A stretch of DNA of 5,485 nt from Deltaproteobacteria bacterium (GTDB lineage: Bacteria > SAR324 > NAC60-12). The DNA lies in assembly GCA_003541985.1 (NCBI GenBank), contig DPLM01000084.1, positions 1 through 5,485 of the forward strand, in the 5' to 3' direction. A model generated the notes under the pieces. It was given only the letters and a program-made list of their open reading frames with translations. It did not search any database and was not told the DNA's origin. Within the stretch, counting starts at the first letter, position 1. The number at the start of each line of letters is the position of its first letter. Positions 1 to 5,167 of this stretch are shown piece by piece. Both the position numbers and the translations under genes were made by a program.

Positions 1-308
1 CTCCGGAGATTCGTGAAGAAGTGATCGGCCGTTGCCGCGTGGATCAGATCTTCAATGCCAATCGTATCGGTAATATTTTTGGGTGTTTGGTCACAGAAGG
101 TAAGGTTGTGCGAAACTGCAAGGCCCGTGTCCTGCGCGATGAATCAGAAATTCATATTGGGCATGTTGTTTCCTTGAAACGCTTCAAGGATGACGTTCGT
201 GAAGTCACTCAGAATTACGAATGTGGAATCGTTCTGGACTTTCAGGATGTCCAGCAAGGTGATATTATTGAGGCCTTCATTGAGGTCGAAGAAGCAGCAA
301 CTCTCTAA
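1..308 (+). CDS. infB: Translation initiation factor IF-2, C-terminal fragment
   Basis: This is the last ~102 residues of IF-2, the GTPase that brings initiator fMet-tRNA to the 30S subunit and promotes 70S joining. The gene enters from outside the window; the first complete codon is at position 3 and the TAA stop is at 306-308. The visible part is the final beta-barrel domain, which in the family binds fMet-tRNA. It shows the typical IF-2 string: EVIGR near the start, then IGNIFGCLVTEGKV, RVLRDE, SLKRFKDDVREV, ECGI, and GDIIEAF near the end. The G domain lies upstream and is not visible. The GTG at position 21 is an internal valine, not a start. The stop is directly followed by the rbfA ATG in the same frame, so the two genes are very probably cotranscribed and translationally coupled. 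The identification is secure; only the fragment's N-terminal extent is unknown. Confidence 0.96.
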   Translation, partial: PEIREEVIGRCRVDQIFNANRIGNIFGCLVTEGKVVRNCKARVLRDESEIHIGHVVSLKRFKDDVREVTQNYECGIVLDFQDVQQGDIIEAFIEVEEAATL

Positions 309-677
309 ATGCGTGATAACAAATCAGCAGAGCCAAACAATTTGCTACTGCAACGAAAGCTTGCAGAAATCCTGTTACGGGAGAGCAAAGACCCACGTTT
401 TCGGCTGGTGACTGTAAGCAGGGTTGAAGCAGCCCGAGACAATTCCTTTGCCACGATATACGTAAGCTTTTTCCCGAGTGAACAAGTGGAAGAAGTTGTC
501 ACCTCGCTCAACCACGCTGCCGGATTCTTCAGCCGTTGTTTGGGCAAGGTACTGCAAACCCGACTGACTCCCAAGTTACGCTTTCTCTACGATGCTGGAT
601 TTGACTATAGCATGGAGATCGATCAGGCACTGCAAAAGGTAAAGAAGACAGACAGTGCTGAAGATTCTGAACATTGA
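309..677 (+). CDS. rbfA: 30S ribosome-binding factor RbfA
   Basis: RbfA is a small cytoplasmic factor that binds the immature 30S subunit near helix 1 of 16S rRNA and is needed for late maturation and cold adaptation. The 122-residue protein matches the family's usual 110-135. It shows the expected single KH-type-II-like domain: LLLQRKLAEILLRE helix (residues 12-25), KDPR (27-30), VTVSRVEAARD (34-44), strand ATIYVSFF (48-55), and AAGFFSRCLGK (70-80), the helix-kink-helix typical of RbfA. RLTPKLRFLYD follows (85-95). The charged tail after residue 103 is poorly conserved in the family. The ATG abuts the infB stop with no spacer. Only a weak purine stretch (288-294) lies upstream at a long distance, so termination-reinitiation coupling with infB is likely (inference). 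The 3' end overlaps truB by 23 bases. Confidence 0.95.
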   Translation: MRDNKSAEPNNLLLQRKLAEILLRESKDPRFRLVTVSRVEAARDNSFATIYVSFFPSEQVEEVVTSLNHAAGFFSRCLGKVLQTRLTPKLRFLYDAGFDYSMEIDQALQKVKKTDSAEDSEH

Positions 678-1548
678 TAAGCCCCATGGCTGGACTTCTT
701 TTGATGTAATTCGCTGGGCCCGTCGTCGGTTTCAGGAGAAAAAAGCTGGGCACTTGGGCACTCTGGATCCATTGGCAACCGGAGTACTCCCAGTCTTCCT
801 AGGTAAGGCGACTAAATTGATTTCCCTGTTTAATGAACAGGACAAGGTGTATCGTGCGACAGTTCGCTTTGGCATTCGCACTGATACTTTTGACGCAGAA
901 GGCCAGATACTGGCTGAACGGGATCCAAGTTCCGTGAACGAAACGATGGTAAACAAGTGGCTGCAGAGGCACTTAGGGTGGCAAGATCAGCTGACCCCAG
1001 TCCACTCAGCGGTCAAGCTTCAGGGTACACCAGCCTATCGACTGGCCCGTCGTGGAGAAGCACTAAAGTTACCGATGCGGCGAGTCTTTCTGAAGCAATT
1101 GAAGCTAGAGTACTTTGCGTTACCAGAAGCAGAACTCACCGTACACTGTTCGAAGGGCACTTACATTCGCTCACTAGCTGAGCAATTGGGCCAGGATCTA
1201 CGTGTTGGAGCTCATTTATCTGCCTTGCGCCGTCTGCGCTGTGGCACCCGATTCATAATCGAGGAAGCCAAAACTCCTGAGCAACTGGCCCAGGAAGTCA
1301 ACCCATGGATGGATTCTTCCAGAGTGTTGAGTGACTTCCCCGCGCTGCGTCTGCATCTGGGAGAGCGGGAACGTATTCGACAAGGACAAACTGTCCCGCT
1401 GAGTCCAATCTCAGGATCAGCCGTTCCCAGTGGCCATACGACTGAAGCCTGGTATCAGGCTGGTGATGAACAAGAACTCTGGGCACTTGGTTCTCTGCAT
1501 CTGGGAGAGCAAGGCCCCTGTTTTCAACCGAATAAAGTATTGATCTGA
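655..1548 (+). CDS. truB: tRNA pseudouridine(55) synthase TruB
   Basis: TruB isomerises uridine 55 in the T-loop of tRNAs to pseudouridine and also acts as a tRNA folding chaperone. The 297-residue length suits the bacterial family (E. coli 314). Visible landmarks are LNIDKPHGWTSFDV at the N-terminus, and the catalytic motif GHLGTLDPLATGVLP (32-46) with the nucleophile aspartate at D38. Further on are HSAVKLQGTPAYRLARRGE, CSKGTYIRSLAEQLG and VGAHLSALRRLRCG. The last ~65 residues (with RQGQTVPL and a final PNKV) form the PUA-like C-terminal part. The GTG start at 655 is chosen because an in-frame stop lies at 640-642, leaving almost no room upstream. A purine-rich AGAAG (643-647) sits 7 bases before it, and the family N-terminus begins here. 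The gene overlaps rbfA by 23 bases in another frame, consistent with operon coupling. Confidence 0.96.
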   Translation: MLKILNIDKPHGWTSFDVIRWARRRFQEKKAGHLGTLDPLATGVLPVFLGKATKLISLFNEQDKVYRATVRFGIRTDTFDAEGQILAERDPSSVNETMVNKWLQRHLGWQDQLTPVHSAVKLQGTPAYRLARRGEALKLPMRRVFLKQLKLEYFALPEAELTVHCSKGTYIRSLAEQLGQDLRVGAHLSALRRLRCGTRFIIEEAKTPEQLAQEVNPWMDSSRVLSDFPALRLHLGERERIRQGQTVPLSPISGSAVPSGHTTEAWYQAGDEQELWALGSLHLGEQGPCFQPNKVLI

Positions 1549-1552
1549 GGAG
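1546..1552 (+). promoter_or_regulatory. rpsO ribosome binding site overlapping the truB stop
   Basis: TGAGGAG includes the truB TGA stop as its first three bases and lies 9 bases before the rpsO ATG. A ribosome terminating truB therefore sits on the rpsO SD. The short truB-rpsO gap (13 bases) leaves no room for an independent leader of the kind that carries the S15-binding pseudoknot in E. coli, unless that structure lies within truB. Confidence 0.8.
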
Positions 1553-1561
1553 TATCTCTGC

Positions 1562-1828
1562 ATGTTGACCAAGGAACAGAAAAATGAACTGATTCGCACC
1601 TATGGAAAGAATGAGCACGACAGTGGCTCAACAGAAGTCCAGATTGCCCTGCTAACAGCCCGAATCATCTACCTGACTGAGCATTTTAAACAACAGCCAA
1701 AAGACTTCCACTCTCGTCGCGGGCTGTTGCGCCTAGTCGGTCGACGGCGTAACTTTCTTAATTACCTTAAGGCGGAAAACGTGGATCGCTATCAGGAGAT
1801 CATTCAAAAGCTGGGCATCCGCAGATAA
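1562..1828 (+). CDS. rpsO: 30S ribosomal protein S15
   Basis: S15 is a primary 16S rRNA-binding protein of the central domain and forms a subunit bridge with 23S rRNA. The 88-residue product matches the family (E. coli 89) and is collinear with it. Landmarks are the N-terminal helix MLTKEQKNELIRTYG, the signature DSGSTEVQIALLTARI (residues 20-35), LTEHF, DFHSRRGLLRLVGRRRNFLNYL (48-69), and the ending IIQKLGIRR. The conserved D20-S21-G22-S23 and H49-S50-R51-R52 rRNA-contact regions are present; H49 replaces nothing unusual. The ATG at 1562 is supported by a strong SD (1546-1552). The gene is the last of the tightly packed block and is followed by a hairpin and a 228-base spacer before pnp, the usual rpsO-pnp order in Proteobacteria. 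Confidence 0.97.
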   Translation: MLTKEQKNELIRTYGKNEHDSGSTEVQIALLTARIIYLTEHFKQQPKDFHSRRGLLRLVGRRRNFLNYLKAENVDRYQEIIQKLGIRR

Positions 1829-1841
1829 ACAGCTACCTGCT

Positions 1842-1867
1842 AGAACGGGCCCACAAGGGTTCGTTCT
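1842..1867 (+). terminator. Strong hairpin downstream of rpsO (attenuator/terminator or RNase processing stem)
   Basis: The left arm AGAACGGGCCC (1842-1852) pairs with GGGTTCGTTCT (1857-1867) through 11 base pairs, two of them G-U, around an ACAA loop. It begins 13 bases after the rpsO stop. The following bases (TCCGCCAATC) are not a T-run, so it is a poor classical intrinsic terminator. It could be a partial terminator, a 3' end stabiliser of the upstream mRNA, or a processing site. In E. coli the same spacer holds the rpsO terminator and an RNase III-cut stem that controls pnp. The hairpin is seen directly; its role is inferred. Confidence 0.6.
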
Positions 1868-1972
1868 TCCGCCAATCCCCTCTCAGGAAACAACCTGCAA
1901 TTCTTGATTCCATTCGCTGCCTGCTTAACAGCCATTATTCTGACGCAACACCCTATCCAACTTTTGTCTGGT

Positions 1973-2001
1973 CGTTTGTCTCAAGGCTACCTTTCTATGA
2001 T
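1973..2001 (+). promoter_or_regulatory. Possible pnp promoter
   Basis: TATGAT at 1996-2001 is one mismatch from the sigma-70 -10 consensus and would start transcription near 2008, leaving a leader of about 49 bases before pnp. The -35 is unconvincing. CGTTTG (1973-1978) has the best spacing (17 bases) but a poor match, while TTGTCT (1976-1981) matches better but leaves only 14 bases. The call rests mainly on the -10 and on the known presence of a pnp promoter in this position in E. coli. Confidence 0.3.
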
Positions 2002-2023
2002 GCGTGCGATTGGTCTCTCTTTC

Positions 2024-2055
2024 GATTCCTAACATATTGAAAAATCAGGAGAATC
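2024..2055 (+). promoter_or_regulatory. pnp ribosome binding site within a possible small stem
   Basis: AGGAG (2047-2051) lies 5 bases before the pnp ATG and sets its start. GATTC (2024-2028) can pair with GAATC (2051-2055), and the next base C2029 can pair with G2049 across a bulged A2050, so part of the SD could be masked. The stem is weak (mostly A-T), with a ~20-base A/T-rich loop. The SD is certain; the masking is speculative. Confidence 0.4.
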
Positions 2056-2056
2056 T

Positions 2057-4135
2057 ATGGAAACTGTATCTACGACCTTCGGTAAGGCCACTCTTACACT
2101 CGAAACAGGAAAACTCGCTAAACAAGCCAGTGGCTCCATCTTGGTCCGCTATGGTGACACTGTTGTACTAGTTGCCGCCACTGCTGACAAAGGTAGCGGT
2201 GTTGGTGCTGACTTCTTCCCCCTGTCGGTTCACTACGTTGAAAAAGCTTACGCTGCTGGGCGTATTCCCGGTGGTTTTTTCAAGCGTGAAGGCCGCCTCT
2301 CCGAATCAGAGACCCTAACCTCTCGGCTCATTGATCGTCCCCTACGTCCATCCTTCGATGAAAACTATCTGGCAGAAACCCTGATTATGGCCACTGTACT
2401 CAGCTCCGATCAGGACAATGCTCCCGATATCGCAGCCATGATTGGTGCTTCGGCAGCGCTCTGCGTTTCGGACATTCCCTTCTATCAACCGATCGGAGGC
2501 ATCCGAGTCGGACGCATCAATGGTGAATTTGTTGTCAACCCAACGCCCGCTGAACTAGAAGAAAGTGAGTTGAACATCATTATGGCAGCTTCGAAAGATG
2601 CCATTCTAATGGTGGAAGGAGAAGCAAAAGAAGTGAGTGAAGAGGTAATGCTTGACGCCCTCTGGTTTGGTCAAGAGCAGATCCAGCCGATCATTCAGAT
2701 TCAGGAAGAGCTGATGCAGCGCTGCGGCAAACCCAAACGAGAAGTTACTGTACCAGAAATTGATGAGGAGTTGCGCACCAAGGTAACTGCGGCCAGCCAG
2801 CCCAAATTAGCAGAGGCTCTGCAGATTACAGAGAAGCAGGAACGTTATCAGCGACTGGATGCCGTTGTCGATGAAGTGCTTGCTGAGATCTTTCCCGAAG
2901 GCAGTGAGCCCATCAATGATGCCATTGGACAGGCCAAGAGTGTGATTGGTTCGGTCAAAAAAAAGGTCATGCGGGAGCGGATTCTGAAGGATCAGATTCG
3001 CATTGATGGACGAGGCCCAAAAGATATCCGCCAGATTGATTGTGAGGCGCGGATTCTACCAAGAGCCCATGGCTCTGCGCTCTTCACACGCGGAGAAACC
3101 CAAGCATTGGGTGTAGTAACTCTAGGAACGAAAGAAGATGAGCAACTCATCGATTCGCTGCATGGAGTGAGCTACAAAAACTTCATGTTACACTACAATT
3201 TCCCAAGTTTCTGTGTCGGTGAAGCCCGAACACCCAGAGGTCCGGGACGTCGCGAAATCGGCCACGGACACCTTGCTGAGCGTGGTCTCAGCCATCTACT
3301 TCCAAGCAGAGAAGAGTTCCCCTACACTATCCGTCTAGTCTCTGAAGTACTTGAGTCCAATGGCTCTTCCTCAATGGCAACAGTTTGTTCAGGCTCTCTT
3401 GCAATGATGGATGCAGGTATTCCTCTCAAGGCGGCGGCGGCTGGTATCGCCATGGGGCTGATCTATGACGACGGACAAACCAGCGTTCTCTCAGATATTC
3501 TAGGTGATGAAGACCACCTAGGTGACATGGACTTCAAGGTTGTTGGCACTACCACAGGCATCACCGCATTGCAGATGGACATTAAGATCAAGGGACTCAC
3601 ACGTGAGATTGTCAAGGCATCACTGGAGCAAGCTTGTGAAGGTCGACTACACATTCTCAAGATCATGGGAGACACCTTGGAGCAGTCTCGTGCCGGACTT
3701 TCCAGCTATGCGCCTCGCTTCATCACTCACAAAATTCCACCCGACAAGATCTCCATCGTCATTGGTCCTGGTGGCAAGATGATTAAGAGCATTGTCGAAC
3801 GAACTGGGGTAAAGATCAACATTTCTGACGACGGTTTGGTCTCCATTGCATCTGGAGATCACAAGGCGGTGGATGCTGCCTTGGAAATTGTTCGAGATCT
3901 GACGCGTACCGTGGAAATCGGCACTATTTATGACGGAATTGTCAGGCGAGTCGTTGACTTCGGAGCTTTTGTAGAAGTTTTCCCTGGAACCGAGGGTTTG
4001 GTACATATCTCCAACTTGGCGGAAGGCCGTGTCCGTGTGGTCACAGACGTCGTTCGTGAAGGCGATACTGTCAAAGTAAAAGCCATGGGTCTTGACAAAC
4101 GGGGTAAGCTACAGCTAAGCATCAAGGACGTATAG
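2057..4135 (+). CDS. pnp: Polyribonucleotide nucleotidyltransferase (PNPase)
   Basis: PNPase is a homotrimeric, phosphate-dependent 3'-5' exoribonuclease that also adds heteropolymeric tails; in many bacteria it works in the RNA degradosome. The 692-residue protein is complete. The first RNase PH domain (about 1-145) includes PGGFFKREGRLSESE and SRLIDRPLRP. A helical linker follows (about 150-300). The second RNase PH domain starts at RIDGR (about 315) and carries HYNFPSF, RREIGHG, SSSMA and LGDEDHLGDMDFK. In that motif D486, D492 and K494 correspond to the catalytic residues of the E. coli enzyme. The KH domain has IGPGG at 569-573. The S1 domain (622-692) includes VVDFGAFVEV and GLVHIS. The protein ends at SIKDV directly after S1, without the short tail that many homologues, such as the 711-residue E. 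coli enzyme, carry. The start ATG has an AGGAG SD 5 bases upstream and an N-terminus collinear with the family. See the separate note on the slippery site inside this gene. Confidence 0.97.
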   Translation: METVSTTFGKATLTLETGKLAKQASGSILVRYGDTVVLVAATADKGSGVGADFFPLSVHYVEKAYAAGRIPGGFFKREGRLSESETLTSRLIDRPLRPSFDENYLAETLIMATVLSSDQDNAPDIAAMIGASAALCVSDIPFYQPIGGIRVGRINGEFVVNPTPAELEESELNIIMAASKDAILMVEGEAKEVSEEVMLDALWFGQEQIQPIIQIQEELMQRCGKPKREVTVPEIDEELRTKVTAASQPKLAEALQITEKQERYQRLDAVVDEVLAEIFPEGSEPINDAIGQAKSVIGSVKKKVMRERILKDQIRIDGRGPKDIRQIDCEARILPRAHGSALFTRGETQALGVVTLGTKEDEQLIDSLHGVSYKNFMLHYNFPSFCVGEARTPRGPGRREIGHGHLAERGLSHLLPSREEFPYTIRLVSEVLESNGSSSMATVCSGSLAMMDAGIPLKAAAAGIAMGLIYDDGQTSVLSDILGDEDHLGDMDFKVVGTTTGITALQMDIKIKGLTREIVKASLEQACEGRLHILKIMGDTLEQSRAGLSSYAPRFITHKIPPDKISIVIGPGGKMIKSIVERTGVKINISDDGLVSIASGDHKAVDAALEIVRDLTRTVEIGTIYDGIVRRVVDFGAFVEVFPGTEGLVHISNLAEGRVRVVTDVVREGDTVKVKAMGLDKRGKLQLSIKDV
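2957..3001 (+). other. Candidate -1 frameshift / slippage site within pnp
   Basis: Eight consecutive A residues (2957-2964) followed by G encode Lys301-Lys303 as AAA AAA AAG. Read in frame, 2959-2965 is the heptamer A AAA AAG, the type used in E. coli dnaX programmed -1 frameshifting. Eleven bases later a hairpin can form: GCGGAT (2977-2982) with ATTCGC (2996-3001), a bulged U2983, CTGA (2984-2987) with TCAG (2992-2995), and an AGGA loop. After a -1 shift, 13 codons are read before TGA at 3004-3006. The product would be ~316 residues, ending just before the second RNase PH domain. The spacer is longer than dnaX's, and there is no clear SD-like stimulator 10-14 bases upstream. The elements are seen; function is speculative. 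Confidence 0.25.
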
Positions 4136-4164
4136 GCGATTCGCACAAAAGCTGCATTCGCCTA
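4133..4164 (+). terminator. Hairpin spanning the pnp stop codon
   Basis: TAGGCGA (4133-4139, beginning with the pnp TAG stop) pairs perfectly with TCGCCTA (4158-4164). After a small internal loop, GCA (4143-4145) can pair with TGC (4153-4155). The stem is followed by CTCTTTCCT, a weak pyrimidine tract. It may be a weak terminator or a block to 3' exonucleases at the pnp end, but terminating ribosomes would melt its left arm. Confidence 0.45.
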
Positions 4165-4173
4165 CTCTTTCCT

Positions 4174-4193
4174 AGCGGCCATATCGGGCCGCT
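4174..4193 (+). terminator. GC-rich hairpin between pnp and the LPP20-like gene
   Basis: AGCGGCC (4174-4180) pairs perfectly with GGCCGCT (4187-4193) around a 6-base loop (ATATCG). No T-run follows, so it is not a classical intrinsic terminator. It lies 9 bases after the previous stem and 20 bases before the next gene's SD. Transcription may be reduced here but could continue into the next gene. Confidence 0.45.
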
Positions 4194-4223
4194 GCCACCT
4201 ACCGATTTCAGCCAGGAGACAAG

Positions 4224-5072
4224 ATGAAGACATGGATCAGTGCGTGCCTTGGACTGTTGCTGGCAAGCACAGTTTGGGGCGTTTCGATAGACGACCGTTG
4301 TCTGCAAGATGGGAACTCAGCCTGTGTCGATTGGAACCAGGGACTTGTCATTGCCGATGGCCTAGGCGTACCTGCGAAAAAAGCAGGAACCTCTGCTCAA
4401 CAAAACGCTAGCGCCCAACGAGCAGCACGGATGGATGCAGCTCGTAACATTCTGGAGATGATCAAAGGGATCAACGTCAGTTCTAGTACCACGCTACAAG
4501 ACGCGATGTTGACTGATGATCAAATCCGCTCCAACGTTCAGGGTATGATCTACGGATTGCGCCCTGTCGGTGTACCACGCTACTTCTCTGACGGCAGTGT
4601 TCGTGTCCGCATGGAAGCCCGACTCCAACAGATGGTTCCGCAACAAGCTCTCTTCCGGATCCCAGTGGAAATTGCCCCACCAGTAGAACACTCTTCCAAT
4701 TTCAGATCCAATACCCCAATCGACATGGGGCGAGTTTATACTGGCTTGATCATCGATGCGCGAGGAACAGAAGCTCAACCAGCAATGTCGCCACGGGTTT
4801 TTGATGAATCTGGGAGTGAACTCTATGGCTCAGCCTATGTGGAACAGGAATTCGTTCTCAAGCACGGAATGGCTGGTTACGTCAAGGATCTGGAACAGGC
4901 TGAAACCAACGACCGAGTGGCAGGTAATCCACTGACAGTTAGAGCTGTCGGGGTAGCTGGCAAAAACAAAACAGACATTATCCTCGCTGATCAGGACGCA
5001 GCTCGCATTCGCCAGCTGGCGGCCAATCTCAACTTCCTGAGAGAAGCCCGCGTCGTCGTGTTGGTTGACTGA
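4224..5072 (+). CDS. Exported protein with LPP20-like domain
   Basis: This is a 282-residue exported protein of unknown function. Residues 1-19 look like a Sec signal peptide (MK, hydrophobic ISACLGLLLAST, then V-W-G fitting a signal peptidase I site). There is no lipobox cysteine at the expected place, so the mature form is probably periplasmic or loosely outer-membrane associated. Two nearby cysteines (C26, C34) could form a disulfide. Residues ~41-134 resemble the LPP20 fold: VIADGLGVP, RAARMDAARNILEMIKGI, SSSTTLQDAMLTDDQIRSNVQGMI and DGSVRVRMEARL. A proline-containing linker (~139-165) follows. A second domain (~171-282) starts with TGLIIDARG, continues with AMSPRVFDESG, and ends with ARVVVLVD. 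From memory this two-part architecture occurs in uncharacterised proteins of deltaproteobacteria and resembles flagellar outer-ring accessory proteins (FlgP/FlgT type), but no flagellar genes are nearby. ATG 4224 has an AGGAG SD (4214-4218) 5 bases upstream. Confidence 0.85.
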   Translation: MKTWISACLGLLLASTVWGVSIDDRCLQDGNSACVDWNQGLVIADGLGVPAKKAGTSAQQNASAQRAARMDAARNILEMIKGINVSSSTTLQDAMLTDDQIRSNVQGMIYGLRPVGVPRYFSDGSVRVRMEARLQQMVPQQALFRIPVEIAPPVEHSSNFRSNTPIDMGRVYTGLIIDARGTEAQPAMSPRVFDESGSELYGSAYVEQEFVLKHGMAGYVKDLEQAETNDRVAGNPLTVRAVGVAGKNKTDIILADQDAARIRQLAANLNFLREARVVVLVD

Positions 5073-5081
5073 ACCTATTTC

Positions 5082-5104
5082 TGGGCGGGATTCCTTCTCG
5101 CCCA
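5082..5104 (+). terminator. Terminator-like hairpin after the LPP20-like gene
   Basis: TGGGCGGGA (5082-5090) pairs with TCTCGCCCA (5096-5104) through 9 base pairs, one G-U, around a TTCCT loop, 9 bases after the stop codon. It is followed by AATCTCTCCCTTCTTT, which is T-rich but interrupted by C. It is the most terminator-like structure in the window and probably separates this transcript from mutL. Confidence 0.6.
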
Positions 5105-5167
5105 AATCTCTCCCTTCTTTGTCCTGTTCGCGGATTTCTTCCTCTCCCTTTTTATTTACTGTTTGCC
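5105..5167 (+). promoter_or_regulatory. Pyrimidine-rich mutL leader without a Shine-Dalgarno
   Basis: From 5107 to 5153 only 6 of 47 bases are purines, and no AGGAG-like sequence precedes the mutL ATG at 5168. TATTTA (5153-5158) could be a -10 element placing a transcription start almost on the ATG, but no good -35 is seen at 16-18 bases upstream. mutL could be leaderless, or be translated with help from pyrimidine-rich mRNA binding (for example by ribosomal protein S1). Confidence 0.3.

Larger units (their letters stand above)
1829..2056 (+). other. rpsO-pnp intergenic leader region (228 bases)
   Basis: This is the longest non-coding stretch of the window. It holds the hairpin at 1842-1867, a minor stem (CAGG 1884-1887 / CCTG 1894-1897), and a direct repeat TTTGTCT at 1963-1969 and 1975-1981 (12-base period). 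It also holds a TATGAT hexamer at 1996-2001 and the pnp ribosome binding site at 2047-2051. No small open reading frame with a credible SD stands out. In E. coli this spacer hosts the pnp promoter and the target of PNPase/RNase III autoregulation, so a similar role is plausible here. Confidence 0.7.

Noticed and set aside
305..574. Minus-strand open frame of 89 codons opposite rbfA
   Set aside because: It lies entirely opposite a well-conserved gene, has no recognisable motif and no supporting context.
1530..1561. An S15 autoregulatory pseudoknot before rpsO
   Set aside because: Only 13 bases separate truB and rpsO, and I could not find a convincing pseudoknot; the SD is only in a 3-bp stem.
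1884..1897. CAGG/CCTG mini-hairpin in the rpsO-pnp spacer
   Set aside because: Four base pairs around a 6-base loop is expected by chance and has no terminator or SD context.
2275..2281. T TTT TTC slippery heptamer in pnp
   Set aside because: It encodes the invariant GGFFKRE motif, so the run is explained by the protein. A -1 shift would stop after two codons, and I did not identify a downstream stem.
3522..3782. Plus-strand open frame of 86 codons in another frame of pnp
   Set aside because: It overlaps the catalytic and KH-encoding part of PNPase, whose frame is clearly the real one; the product has no recognisable features.
3647..4006. Minus-strand open frame of 119 codons opposite the pnp 3' part
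   Set aside because: It is antisense to the KH/S1-coding region, with no family resemblance.
4236..4247. ISAC as a lipobox in the LPP20-like protein
   Set aside because: The cysteine is at residue 8, which leaves only a few residues before it and most of the hydrophobic core after it; a lipoprotein signal needs the core before the cysteine.
4494..4778. Minus-strand open frames opposite the LPP20-like gene
   Set aside because: The + strand gene has a signal peptide, an SD and recognisable domains; the antisense frames have none.
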